Origin: Platynereis dumerilii
Taxonomy: Eukaryota > Annelida > Polychaeta > Phyllodocida > Nereididae
Length of the DNA: 64,000 nucleotides
Direction: 5' to 3'
Assembly (NCBI GenBank): GCA_026936325.1
Contig: JAPTHN010000004.1
Coordinates: forward strand, 45,721,289-45,785,288
The position numbers and the translations under genes are program-made. Below are positions 23,001 to 31,562 of the stretch, in pieces. Within the stretch, counting starts at the first letter, position 1; every line of letters begins with the position of its first letter. Under the pieces are notes generated by a model, which saw nothing but the letters and a program-made list of their open reading frames with translations, had not been told where the DNA came from and did no database searches.

Positions 23001-23751
23001 AAGGCCCAAACATGTGCCAGAGAGGAGGCTTTTGTCACCACTGTTACCTTCTTGAAATCGTTCATATGTGCTGTGTAATTTATGCTATATAAGTCATTTT
23101 TCTAATAATTGCACACAACTGGAACTTGAAAAAAAGATAAGGACAATTCTGAACATTATCTCAAACTCAAGAGCTCTTTTCAAATACAACATTTTGCTAA
23201 TATCCCAATAAACCATATCATTTGGTCAGGACTTGTTTCATATACATCTCATTTATTTCTGGTAATTAAGTTCCGCTGGGGTATTGAAGCTCTTTTACAT
23301 TCAGCTGCCACCCTTTTATAATTTCAACAAAATCTGAAAAGTTTCATAAAATTAATGAGGGTATGAAACGATTTTAAAAAGAGGATAAAAAGTCCTAAAA
23401 ATACTGACCAAATAACCTTTTTCTCTTGACCCAAAATGTATTTTACTCCTTAGATACGAAAATCTACCAACAATGTGTGAAAAAGTGTATAAGTTAATGT
23501 GGAGAACAACTTGGTCAATAGTTTCAGGAATCAATTCACTCCATTTAAATAGCTTTACAGTTTTCATTTTGGAACATGTCAGAATTTTGTACTCACCAGG
23601 TCCTGTATCTGGAGCAAGGAGAACTGGATATTTACAGAGACTGTATTGGAAGAATTGAGCACTGGTCGGGCGGACGGGTTGTAGTCCTGAAACAAGGCTT
23701 CCAAGAGCTTCTCTTCATCGGAACGGATTTTGTAGTGCAGTCCTAGACATT
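3833..23751 (-). CDS. Nicotinic acetylcholine receptor alpha-type subunit, exons 2-6 (signal-peptide exon missing)
   Basis: Seen: five minus-strand exons with canonical GT-AG borders (23751-23597, 8162-8118, 7103-6994, 6405-5873, 4416-3833) join in one frame to 475 residues and a TGA stop. Counting from the split first codon of exon 2, the parts are an N-terminal helix and first strands (1-67), the Cys-loop C137-C151, loop B Trp158, the vicinal pair C201-C202 that marks alpha subunits, RRR before M1, M1 (about 222-244), M2 (249-268), M3 (283-303), a basic cytoplasmic loop, and M4 (about 433-455). Known: such subunits form pentameric ligand-gated ion channels in the plasma membrane, and 45 bp and 110 bp exons in succession are a nicotinic hallmark. 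Odd: agonist tyrosines and pore residues differ from neuronal receptors, so ligand and ion choice are open. Introns are 15434, 1014, 588 and 1456 bp. The first exon was not located. Family assignment is very sure; the orthologue is not known. Confidence 0.95.
4417..5872 (-). other. nAChR intron 5
   Basis: 1456 bp, AT-rich, with no repeat or second gene recognised inside. Confidence 0.85.
5873..6405 (-). CDS. nAChR exon 5: Cys-loop, vicinal cysteines, M1 and M2
   Basis: This 533 bp exon runs from acceptor atttcag to donor gtaaga. It carries the 13-residue Cys-loop (CPIDITYYPFDEQKC), loop B GAWSYY, NGEW, the alpha-type CC followed by PDQRF, RRR before M1, a Pro in M1, and M2 with LLSF and the exit motif NVADTIPRTSDHVPLLG. 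NLT at 166-168 could be glycosylated. The M1-M2 linker TPAQK is about three residues shorter than the PADSGEK of alpha7, and the usual Glu at -1' is Gln. The frame would open on through the donor, but the M3 match in exon 6 fixes the splice. Confidence 0.96.
6690..6896 (+). mobile_element. tRNA-derived SINE, type A, in nAChR intron 4
   Basis: The head folds like a tRNA: box A tagctcagtcagtagag, box B ggttcaatcc, and a final stem partner of the start. A tRNA-unrelated body and a (TTTACC)n-like tail follow. It is flanked by an 8 bp direct repeat, caaactaa, at 6682-6689 and 6897-6904, as expected for LINE-driven insertion. It lies antisense to the receptor gene. Confidence 0.85.
6994..7103 (-). 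CDS. nAChR exon 4: the 110 bp nicotinic exon, loop A region
   Basis: Exactly 110 bp, acceptor ttacag, donor gtaagt, starting in phase 0 and ending in phase 2. It encodes EWIDERLAW at its start and the loop A stretch NIWKPEFAIIN at its end. The family motif is IWKPDILLYN, and the tyrosine before the final Asn (Tyr93 of muscle alpha1) is replaced by Ile102. The next exon completes the Gly codon. Confidence 0.94.
7104..8117 (-). other. nAChR intron 3
   Basis: 1014 bp, AT-rich, no recognised element. Confidence 0.85.
8118..8162 (-). CDS. nAChR exon 3: the 45 bp nicotinic exon
   Basis: Exactly 45 bp, phase 0 at both ends, acceptor ctttcag and donor gtaagt. It encodes NVKSQVFTTTGMLIL, aligning with the family motif NQVLTTNIWLQM. 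The Trp that sits on the complementary face of the agonist pocket (Trp55 in alpha7) is Met here. The length, phase and position match the conserved third exon of nicotinic subunit genes. Confidence 0.9.
8411..8621. mobile_element. Foldback MITE, family M1, copy 1
   Basis: Two arms of about 90 bp are inverted copies of each other. The ends read cagtaaaattt and aaattttacag, and inner parts read aacatagcttgtt and gctatgttagctc. It has no coding capacity. Related copies lie at 12822-13033 and 14051-14581. It sits in intron 2, about 250 bp from exon 3. Confidence 0.85.
8780..8957. repeat. Dispersed repeat shared with 54995-55170
   Basis: About 175 bp aligns in direct orientation with 54995-55170, sharing words such as acctgtgctgc, taagcactgaatcaa and taattttgaaactgttt. 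The family was not recognised. The TA-flanked element at 8960 abuts its right side. Confidence 0.7.
8960..9831. mobile_element. Non-autonomous DNA transposon with TA target duplication, 872 bp
   Basis: Terminal inverted repeats gagtaggtcggg sit at 8960 and, inverted, at the right end; further shared inner words include aagaagccc and gaggcccc. TA dinucleotides flank both ends (8958-8959 and 9832-9833), which fits Tc1/mariner-like or related transposases. The interior is AT-rich with no transposase frame. Confidence 0.75.
9834..10245. other. Intron 2 sequence, nothing recognised
   Basis: No exon, repeat or hairpin recognised beyond short AT-rich words. Confidence 0.5.
10254..10890. mobile_element. 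hAT-like non-autonomous transposon split by a SINE
   Basis: A perfect 8 bp target duplication, gcattttc, lies at 10246-10253 and 10891-10898. The ends are inverted repeats beginning tagtgatctagac on the left and, read inward, tagtgatgcagac on the right. The 8 bp duplication and tagtgatg-type ends are hAT hallmarks. The interior holds many gg(a/t)ccgg words. About 324 bp of it is a later SINE-B insertion. Confidence 0.9.
10305..10628 (+). mobile_element. tRNA-derived SINE, type B, nested in the hAT element
   Basis: The head has box A tggccaagtgg and box B ggttcgaacc with spacing like a Leu or Ser tRNA with a long variable arm. The body carries ggatgtcgttcggatgagac and tgggcaagtaaaagatccc, and the tail is (TATC)n. 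An inverted, well-matching copy is at 14155-14480 and a decayed one at 57340-57485. Confidence 0.9.
10899..11707. other. Intron 2 sequence, nothing recognised
   Basis: AT-rich. A hydrophobic minus-strand frame near 11383-11592 has no support as an exon. Confidence 0.5.
11708..11900 (+). mobile_element. tRNA-derived SINE, type C
   Basis: The degenerate tRNA-like head has gggttgattcc as box B after ttgccaattgctggg. The family body words ggtttcaatcatccttcgcc and cccaatcatacatc follow. Other copies lie at 45404-45612, 49995-50145, 55790-55925 and 56600-56800. Confidence 0.75.
11901..12821. other. Intron 2 sequence, nothing recognised
   Basis: Includes a locally GC-richer patch near 12480-12620 with repeated ctctccagg words. 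No coding or element signature. Confidence 0.5.
12822..13033. mobile_element. Foldback MITE, family M1, copy 2
   Basis: Same inverted-arm structure as 8411-8621, with agatagcttg and caagctatctt on opposing arms, and ends cacggtgaaattt and attttacagtg. Confidence 0.85.
13034..14050. other. Intron 2 sequence, nothing recognised
   Basis: Contains short runs of aagcatgcaa-like words near 13365-13395. No gene signature. Confidence 0.5.
14051..14581. mobile_element. Foldback MITE, family M1, copy 3, interrupted by a SINE
   Basis: The left arm (14051-14154) and right arm (14481-14581) match the other M1 copies. The loop region is occupied by an inverted SINE-B, so the MITE is older than that SINE insertion. 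Confidence 0.85.
14155..14480 (-). mobile_element. tRNA-derived SINE, type B, nested in MITE M1
   Basis: Reverse-complement match to 10305-10628 over the whole length. The (GATA)n tail is at its left and the tRNA-like head, including gagtcgaacc as box B, at its right. Confidence 0.9.
14582..15183. other. Intron 2 sequence, nothing recognised
   Basis: AT-rich, no clear repeat or exon. Confidence 0.5.
15184..15403. mobile_element. Compound hairpin, probable MITE remnant
   Basis: One imperfect hairpin has arms attcaccacgggagagg and ccaatcccatggtgaat (15188-15287). A second has perfect 10 bp arms, ttataccatg at 15284-15293 and catggtataa at 15394-15403. No coding frame and no confident target duplication. 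Confidence 0.55.
15404..16169. other. Intron 2 sequence with a short TA tract
   Basis: A (TA)n tract occurs at about 15408-15422. Otherwise nothing recognised. Confidence 0.5.
16180..16402. repeat. Palindromic short-repeat array, left arm, block 1
   Basis: Successive units of the form ctgcagaattctgcag joined by ttctgcaaaaaa, gaaa or ttccaaaaaa linkers. Similar blocks follow at 16630-16775 and 17010-17200. Confidence 0.9.
16403..17165. repeat. Direct duplication of a 370 bp block inside the foldback element
   Basis: The stretch beginning catgatttctgaacctctgt at about 16405 recurs at about 16778. It includes ggcttgccgctaccaagg, agcgtttctgaaaag and a palindromic array block, so spacer and array duplicated together. 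Confidence 0.85.
17203..18060. repeat. Four tandem repeats of about 215 bp
   Basis: The anchor word aatgacatttttgcgagc begins at 17214, 17432, 17646 and 17861, with a partial fifth at 18055, giving periods of 218, 214, 215 and 194. Each unit has a CpG-rich core with ccgatcgccgaaaa and gtcgta, unlike the AT-rich surroundings. Confidence 0.95.
18113..18612. repeat. Palindromic short-repeat array, right arm
   Basis: About 500 bp of ctgcagaattctgcag units with tttcctacagaa, ttccttcagaa and tttattgcagaa linkers, in the inverse sense to the left arm. The open frames across it are repeat shadows. Confidence 0.9.
19030..20395. repeat. Dispersed repeat, copy 2, with a partial tandem head
   Basis: 19388-20395 matches 1-985. 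The head of the unit is also present as a more decayed tandem copy at 19030-19370, sharing gacatctcaatcaagtaa and tgcatgtgcaaaaccactac. It contains the (TATC)n tract. Confidence 0.8.
19926..20112. repeat. (TATC)n microsatellite
   Basis: Near-continuous ctat repeats. The apparent tyrosine-leucine-serine-isoleucine protein in this stretch is a repeat artefact. Confidence 0.95.
20245..21095. repeat. Imperfect tandem repeats of roughly 150-190 bp
   Basis: The word acacatttgcagtag recurs near 20286, 20836 and 21005 (with a variant near 20702), followed by catc and agctgtg words and gaccagaagaaccaataaaa-like words. These also appear in the tail of the repeat at 700-910, so the two arrays share ancestry. 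Confidence 0.65.
21096..21535. other. Intron 2 sequence, nothing recognised
   Basis: No repeat or exon signature. Confidence 0.45.
21536..21990. repeat. Imperfect tandem repeat, three units
   Basis: The word cataacatac followed by atctctctttctgtgc and by acaacagc and atgacaagat occurs near 21571, 21671 and 21841. Units two and three also share gggacaaaaagtgtaa-like and ctttatcc words. Confidence 0.75.
21991..23596. other. Intron 2 sequence up to exon 2
   Basis: 22160-22500 is less AT-biased and richer in CpG than its surroundings, but shows no coding frame or repeat. The remainder is AT-rich with nothing recognised. Confidence 0.45.
23597..23751 (-). CDS. nAChR exon 2: N-terminal helix and first beta strands
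   Basis: This 155 bp exon lies between an acceptor ending tttcag and a donor gtgagt, and starts in phase 1. It encodes the segment with DEEKLLEALFQDYNPSARPV, which matches the family pattern of a helix ending in LxxxLFxxYNPxxRPV, then NSSNTVSVNIQFSLLQIQDL. The NSS is a possible N-glycosylation site. It ends exactly on a codon and joins exon 3. Its acceptor is about 70 bp from a SINE insertion on the upstream side. Confidence 0.93.
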
Positions 23752-23833
23752 CTGAAACAAAGAGACACATTCATTAGAATTGTAAGCCACTTTACTATTG
23801 CGCTGCTATGTTTACATCTACTGAACCCATGCA

Positions 23834-24095
23834 TTGTCAACTGGCTTTGAGGGTGTTGGTTCAAATTAATCTCACCCCGGGAACTCACTTTAGTCCGAGC
23901 CCATGGGACATTAAATGGAGGCGGGTTGTATCCAGTATTCTATGCTGGGGCAACTGAAAGACCCTGGGCATCCCTGAATTAATAAGGTATGTGCCAGACT
24001 CACAGTCTTCTCATCTCATCATCATACGGCGGTGGCCTGCCTCGATATAGCCCACTAAGGTGCTGCAGTAGCGTAAAACACAAACAAACAAACAA
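23834..24095 (+). mobile_element. SINE (5'-shortened tRNA type) with (CAAA)n tail
   Basis: A 14 bp direct repeat, actgaacccatgca, flanks it at 23820-23833 and 24096-24109. The tail is (CAAA)n. The head shows a box B-like ggttcaaatta, and the body shares ctatgctggggcaactgaaag with the SINE-B body. It lies about 80 bp upstream of nAChR exon 2, antisense to the gene. Confidence 0.85.
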
Positions 24096-24119
24096 ACTGA
24101 ACCCATGCAACTGCATCCA

Positions 24120-24375
24120 TAAAGACATGTGACATGTCTGACGCTTTGTTGACTTGCATGACATTTTGCAAAAGTTGCGCTGTTAACGCTTAGCAGACCT
24201 GCTGTCACATGATCTTGTATTAACCAAAGAAGAAATGAAAGAAATACAATTTATGGGTGAGAAGAATAATCTGATGGGAGCATTGACTGCGCTGCCATTG
24301 CTTGCCTAGGGATACAACACGAGCCATCCAAATCTAATATAGAAGTTTGTTGGGTATTCTATTTCATCAGACCTA
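24120..24375. repeat. Inverted fragment of the 5 kb tandem unit
   Basis: The reverse complement of this stretch aligns with 27480-27740 and its counterparts. Matching words include tgctgtcacatgatcttg, gggtgagaagaat and accattgcttgc-like segments. It lies some 390 bp left of the direct array and is more diverged than the three direct copies. Confidence 0.75.
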
Positions 24376-24766
24376 AAAAAAAGGTAAAATATTGATGGTG
24401 ACCTGATCTGTTATCACAAATGTATATTATGACAAGTTTGCCATTACACTGCATTGTTGCTGCTACCACTGCCATATTTCCCATATATTTCCCAGAATGC
24501 ATATGTTCAGTCTCCTAAATGAAACTCTACAGATGCCAGAGAAATGTTTTCCACATATACAGCTTCTCAGTCACATTACAGTAACTCAATTTCCTTCCTT
24601 TCAGAGCAGCTTCTCATCTAAAGAAACCATTTTATGAAGGCATAACAATGGGGATATGGCCAGGAAAATGGTTAATCCAATCAAACCAAGAAAATGCTTA
24701 ATCAAATCAAACTATAAAACAGATTCTTTGAAACACACATACAAGTAAGATGAAAAATATATATGA
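24376..24766. other. Spacer left of the tandem array
   Basis: AT-rich, nothing recognised. Confidence 0.5.
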
Positions 24767-26018
24767 TTTAATGATATCACTTGGAGATTTTAAAATTGGA
24801 AAAGGGACAATTTACGAATATACCGGTAATGGCTTTGGTTACGTTATTTCCACATATCCAGAGTAGAGCACTTTGGATTTTATCAAGACTATCTTTTTTC
24901 TTCAAAAAATGCTAATACCGAATTAGGAATTATATAAATTAAAAAAAATTCCCTGTGACAGATATCTTTGGATCAATAATGTTACAGAAAACAAACTTCC
25001 AGATACAGTCAGATTTATGTTTGAACCTACGCTTTACACAAACATTTGTGAAATATATATCTTTTTTTATGCTTGCCTGAGATGTTGAAGACATCCTTAA
25101 CTACGTACCTTATGGTTGCAATTTGCAAAGATTAATAGCAAATTTATGCCCAATACAAGGACAATAAACCACTACAAACTCTACGATCTCAGACTATAAC
25201 GCGCTTTCAAATGTACAAATGTGCAAAACAAGATACGATCATTGACAAACACCATAATGTCACCATTACCCAAGGCCATCTGAACTGGGGACACTCAATT
25301 CATGGAGGTGCAATGCATCTTAGCAATGCAAATTCAGTACTTTCCAAGGGGCATTGAGGCTTACTGCATGTCTTCTTGAATATTTCAGGCTAATTGGGAC
25401 AACCAGGGCCTACCAATGATGTGATTAGCAAACAAACAGCTCTTCGTTCTGTACATTGTACTGTGTGGAACAGACAAAGTAGAGTAAACCGTGGTCACAC
25501 AAACAAATGGTTGTTTTGCTGAATACTACCTTGGTTGTATATGTTGTTTTTTCATCAAGTTCTGACTCAAAATATTAAGTTAAAAAAAGATTCATCTTCA
25601 TCTCTTTGGCCGGTATATCAAGCAAAATGTTTGTAAGAGCCTAGAAAGTGGCCAATCCCATTATTTTGCTGAGTTAGTCGATTGTGAAAATGTACTAACC
25701 AACAGATATCTTGTTTGATTTTTGCCTAATTGACACATTACATAAGCGTACAGTTTGTTTTAGACCTGCTAGCAGCAGCAAATAGCAGCAATAGTTGACC
25801 ACAACTGCATTAGTCTAGCGGCTTCAACTGTCTTGAGAAATCATGACTTAGCAGCTGAATTTCGCCTGAGTGACTCGCGAAAAAATTTTGACATATTTTC
25901 CAGAAAATATGATTTCTTGTACATCTGATAATAACACTTTTTATAGCACTACACATAAAATATATATCATTGGATATTTTGTCTTGTTTGCATAACCGAC
26001 CAAAGAACCACATTCAAT

Positions 26019-26241
26019 CCCGAGCCATAAATCTCACGTCTCAATGGCACAAGAGGCTGACGAGGGAGGATGGAAACATTTCCGGCAGCATCAGCGGCAT
26101 CCCTCAGAAGATGCCAAAGCATTAGGCGATTTGACACCTGTCCGCTTATGACGGCCCTTGATTAATGGTCGTAATGGTCTCAATGGGCTGAGATGGACGT
26201 CCCAAACTGAAATTATGGCTGCCAACCTAAGGTCATAAGGC
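26019..26241. promoter_or_regulatory. Conserved module 1, copy 1 (putative regulatory)
   Basis: About 220 bp of balanced base composition, nearly identical in all three units while flanking AT-rich DNA differs much more. It contains cttgattaatggtcg, a homeodomain-type core, and cgcttatgacggccc. Substitutions between copies fall in all codon positions of the open frame that crosses it, so coding constraint is unlikely. The regulatory role is inferred. Confidence 0.5.
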
Positions 26242-26659
26242 TTCAGTAAGAAATATTGCATTTCACGACCAGACTGTCAACTTCGAAAATGATATATTAC
26301 GGGTATATGAAGATATAGGAGAAAGAAGAAAATGAAATGCTAACATTAAGCCTTCTGAGGGCAACATGGGGAATACAAATAATTCTCGGATATTCGTATT
26401 TAGATTATTTTTTCTAGACGAGCTCAAGTGAATATATATCAATTTTGAGGAAACATTTTTGATGACATATTTTATGGATATACCGGTAATGGAACACTGA
26501 TATTTAAAGTCATTTGAGGATAAATTACAACTGACCAAATCTGCCCTATACTTAAATTCTGAGAAAAAGTTTGCAAAACTGAATTAATGCAATGTTGTTT
26601 TACTCTCAGAAACAAGAAATACAACTGAAAAAAAAAAGTTCTGGAGTTGGCAGTGGTTC

Positions 26660-27200
26660 ACCCTGCATGAGGTGGCTTGCAAATGGCTTGCTGTCGAACA
26701 ATATTTGTTGTCTCAAGTTTCTGTTTGAACAATGCATACCATTGATGTGTCAGGAGGAAGTGGGGAGGAAAAAATAATTTCAAAGTTGAAATTGTTCATG
26801 CATCTCGATGCATCATCGTTGCACGAAGGCTTTGCATCTCAAGTAACCTTAATTCCATTGGCAGAAAAAAAGTGTCATGTGATGGAAATCAAACTAAATT
26901 AAAGAATGGATGAAGGAGCCCTCCGTTGTTTCGCAAGCGTTAATCTTCACACAGGGCCAGCAATCAATCACGTGCCATGTTCCGCTCGAGGCCACAGGGA
27001 GGCGCTGGAGGGTGCACAAGCCTCACTTTGAGGTCACATGACACACAAGGTCGCGTCATGTGACACGCCATGACCCGTCCTTATTGCGCATCATGAAACG
27101 TCATAAGATGCATGGCACGTCATGACATCCAGGGTTAAGGACGTATTTAGTCATGTGTCCGGCATATATTGACAGACTAATATCAATGAACATTAGCAAC
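26660..27200. promoter_or_regulatory. Conserved module 2, copy 1 (putative regulatory)
   Basis: About 540 bp nearly unchanged between units. It includes cacgtg at 26969-26974, a 10 bp perfect inverted repeat (gtcacatgac at 27033-27042 and gtcatgtgac at 27055-27064) around caaggtcg, and cacgtcatgac further on. These resemble bHLH/bZIP and nuclear-receptor half sites, which is inference from motifs only. Confidence 0.5.
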
Positions 27201-28883
27201 CTCCAAGGGGAAGAAGACTGCTTGTGGCATATATGGCAGAAGGGCTAAAGAAGTTTTGGAAAATATACAATCTTCCGTTTTTGATAGTATCATGAGATTT
27301 GCTGTCTATAGCTTGTTCTTTTTCGAAGTCTTTAAAAAATAACAATTACTCTCAGACATCAACTACTTCTTAACCAGAAAAAGATGTGGGAATCATCTGA
27401 TTTCGCCTTTCTGTTGCATATCACATTTTTACAATGTTTTTCTAAAATTCCTGAAAGATCAAAATAGACGCATAGAAAATATCGTTTATATAAACATGCA
27501 GGTCTGAAGAATTTAAATACCAAACAAACTTCAATTATTAGATCGGGAAGGATTTAGTTGTGCCTAGAAGCAAGCAATGGTAGCATAATTAATGCTCTCC
27601 TATTCTTCTCACCAATAAGTTGTATTTCTCTCATTTCCTCCTTGAGATACCCAAGATCATGTGACAGCAAGTCCGCTAAACATTAACAGCACAACTTCCC
27701 CACAAAGTGATACAAGTCCACAAATTGTCAGACATGCTGCATGTCGTTGCATCCGCCTATGTCATGATATTATTTGTGCCTTTGGGTTGCAATGCAAGAA
27801 TGTTTGTAGATGAGAGTAATGGCATCCATCACTGAGGTCTGGTGCTGTCCTAAATGCCACCAAAATGTAAGTGCAATGTCCGAATCCCAACACACATATA
27901 CAAATGAGTATATGAAACCGAACGAAGAAGATGTCTAAACTTGAAGATTAATATAATAAATGATACAATATTGAATATAAATTATAAATGCAATAATGTT
28001 TGGAATGTGGCGGCATAAACAATTGTAAATTTCGGAATGTCCCGTTTCCCAAACGATAATGTCAAAATAACATCAATTGGGGTTTCCCCAACTCAAAAAT
28101 TAAGATGCTTGCCAAATAGTCTAAAATGGCAGATATGGTTCTTTCAAAGATCGGTTATATAGAGAGGATGATTTGGCCTTTAAACTGGATCTTTCTATAT
28201 CATAGAAACTCACATATTTAAAATTATGAGCTGAAATATATACACTCTATATAATGATGTAGTCCGAAATATCCATTCCATACTTTTGATTAAGAGTGTA
28301 GAAGTCAAGAAGCTCTCTCAGAGTAAGAAAGAGGAACCCAGAATGTTAAAGAAGAATGTTTATGCAGTGTCCCATAATTACATTGTGGGTTGAATGTGAT
28401 TTGTAACAAGAATTGCTGATAATGAAAGGAGGAAAGCACCATATCGAATGTGGGTCACACAAGAAGTAGGTCAACTTTGTTTTCCTTCTTTTGTGGTGAT
28501 TATGAGGCTGATTTACATCTCTGATTGTGTTTCTGCAGCTGAGCACATAAAACACTCCTTCAGAGCAAGTTTGTTCAATTTCTTAGCCAGCTCGGGCTGC
28601 AATGTTTCAATGAGGGTCCATGTTGAAGTCGTGAAACTGCGAAAGTAGGTCAGTAGCTCGATGAATTTGCATTTAGACGAGATTAGGATCATGGATGTTG
28701 TATGATGCTCTTGGGATCTCACCAGTTCTTATGACATTGCATACAGAAACAATAAGAAGACAGTTGAAGACACCCTGAGACCCTGAGACAGTTATTTAAT
28801 TCAACGTCAATTTGAGCCTTGAGGGCGGTCCGCATTGCTGATTTCCGAGCAACAAGCTAGAATCAGCCTGATTAGTAAATTGA

Positions 28884-29111
28884 CTCACAGGCATTACAAT
28901 TTCTTACAAAAAGCTGACATTGCTAAACGTATCCTGTATACAATACATACAAGGTTGGCAACTCCCTCAAGTTTCCTGGTTTGAGAATTCCTGCTGTAAT
29001 GCTGTCTCAAGCAAGAGCATGAATTCTCAAACCAGGAGTTGCCAACCTTGTATATAAATTCAATAAGTGCAGTGACAAGCTGTTTTTCTCAAAATGATTG
29101 TAATGCCTGTG
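28884..29111. mobile_element. Hairpin MITE private to copy 1
   Basis: The ends are inverted repeats cacaggcattacaat, and inner arms share acaaggttggcaactcc and ggtttgagaattc in inverted form. Flanked by aattga on both sides (28878-28883, 29112-29117). Copies 2 and 3 carry the empty site gagtaaattgattcatc near 39219 and 44249, which proves insertion. Confidence 0.9.
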
Positions 29112-31340
29112 AATTGATTCATCATTCTCTTGATTAGAATACCCCGACTGGCTCGGTTGTGCGGATGTGTGGTGTAACACAGTGATAGAGAAATCAGAAA
29201 TTCTGCTGCTCATGTGTCGTCGTGTCTCCGTTTCACTCCATGTCTTGCAAAATGTGTTGCTCCATGTGTTGCTCGAGCAACACGTTTCTTCAGCAACAGA
29301 TTTGGCAACAACTCATCAAGCTCCACAGCCATTACCAACCTGTTTTCCTGATGGTCTTTGCTTTCCAGAATGAAATAATAATAATCAAAGGGCATTATTG
29401 TTTCATACAATGTGTAGTTGGAATGAGACTTGTTTATTCGGCATAACATAGTGGATTGCATAAAAATTACCAGCACTGAATTGTTGCTGTTTGTCTTGAG
29501 TAAACTTTTGTGGCCATCTCTCGTGGATACATTATAGAGCATCTCTTGCCAACCATAATACTAGCATATCCTGAGCTCAGGTATCTCCAATTTCAAACTG
29601 TTAATCATAAGTTATTAACAAATGAGATCGTTCGTACACCTTTTGCTTGTAAAGGAGATTAGTTATCGTGGGTTCACGCTGCCTTGGAGAAACAGTATGA
29701 TAAGCTCTCCATCAGTTTGAGGTGTGCACATAAAATACGTCTTCTGGTAATTTCTTGGCAATTTCTGATTTGTCGGCCTCTACGTCTTTGGTGTCTCAAT
29801 ATAAACAACATGTCTATTGGTGACAATGTTTTGTAACATGCCGATAAAATCACTATGACTAATCAGTTCGCTTCACAACAGTTACTGTCCTCCATGAATA
29901 TTTCAGAATAATCGTATTACTCTTCCAGAATAAAAAAATGAATAAAAAACTGTCTCTGACAATGACCAGAAAAAAAAAAAATTAATGATATCACTCGGAG
30001 ATTTCAAAATTGGAAAAGGGACAATTTACAATATACCGGTAATGGCTTTGGAAACAATATTTTCAGATATATCCAGAGTAGAGCACTTTGGATGTTTTCA
30101 AGAAATTTCTTTTTCTTCAAAAATGCTAATATTGAATTTGGAATTATACGAATTAAAAAAATTCGCTGAGACAGATATCTGTGGATCAATAATGCTACAG
30201 AATAGAAACTCCCACACATGCTTAGTTCGACGTTGGAAGATATGCTTTATACCAATTTTCATGAAACATATCCTGTTTTTTTTTGTTTGCTTGAGATTTT
30301 AATAGCAACCTTTCCTACCTTATGGAAGCAATTTGCAAAGACTAATAGCAATTTTATGCCCAATACAAGGACAATAAACCACTACAAACTCTACGATCTC
30401 ATACTATAATGCGCTTTCAAATGTACAAATGTGCAAATATGATACGATCATTGACAAACACCGTTGCCCAAGGCCATCTTAACTGGGGACACTCAGTTAT
30501 GGAGGTGCAAAGCATTTTAGCAATGTAAATCCAGTACTTTCCAGGGGCATTGAGGTTTACTGCATGTCTTCTTGAATATTTCAGGCTAATTGGGACAAGC
30601 AGGGCCTACCAGTGATGTGATTAGCAAACAAACAGCTCTACTTCGTTCTGTGCATTGTACTGTGTGGAACAAAGTAGAGCAAACCGGTGTCTGTACAATC
30701 AAATGATTCTTTCATTGAATACCCTAACATTCGTTTTTTTTTTTTTCAGATTTATAAGTATTTGCCAGATTTATTTTGTTTTTTATGTTTTATGCTTGTA
30801 GGTACATTACACGTGTAGTTACACTTGTTAAAATTGTTGTATATGTTGTTTTGTCATTGAAAGATCTCATTCAAAATATCAAATTTATAAAAATAGTGTA
30901 TCTTTATCTCTTTCTCCCCTATCAAGCAAAATGACTGTTTCAGAGCGTAATGGAAATTGTCAATCCGAATAAATTTACAGTGCAAATTAGGGTGATTGAT
31001 TGAAAAAATTTCATAACCAACAGAGATCTTGTCTGATTTTTGCAAAGTTTTGCACACAGGCCTACAGTTTGTTTTAGACCTGTTAGCAGCAGCAAATAAC
31101 AGTAATAGTTGACCATAATTGCATTCGTTTAGCTGCTGCAAATGTTTTGAAAAAATGTCATGACTTAGCAGTTGAATAAAAAAAAGTGACTCATGACAAG
31201 AATTTTGACATATATTTTTTTCGGAAATGTGATTCCTTGGACATCTGATAATAACACTTTTTGTTGCAATATAGATATAAAATATATATCATTGGATATT
31301 ATGTCTTGTTTGTATAACCGACCAAAGAACCGCATTGATT

Positions 31341-31562
31341 CCCGAGCCATAAATCTCGTGTCTCAATGGCACAAGAGGCTGAAGAGGGAGGATGGAAACA
31401 TTTTCGCCAGCATCAGCGACATCCCTCAGAAGACGCCAAAGCATTAGGCGATTTGACACCTGTCCGCTTATGACGGCCCTTGATTAATGGTCGTAATGGT
31501 CTCAATGGGCTGAGATGGACGTCCCAAACTGAAATTATGGCTGCCAACCTAAGGTCATAAGG
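31341..31562. promoter_or_regulatory. Conserved module 1, copy 2 (putative regulatory)
   Basis: Same module as 26019-26241, with a handful of substitutions clustered in its first 100 bp. The cttgattaatggtcg core is unchanged. Confidence 0.5.

Larger units (their letters stand above)
24767..29981. repeat. Tandem 5 kb unit, copy 1
   Basis: It begins taatgatatcacttggaga and ends with gacaatgaccaga; the same borders recur in copies 2 and 3. It includes both conserved modules (26019-26241 and 26660-27200) and a private MITE (28884-29111). In its left AT-rich part it is the most diverged of the three; in parts of its right half it is closest to copy 3. No protein gene is supported: frames are short and not preserved between copies. 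Confidence 0.93.
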
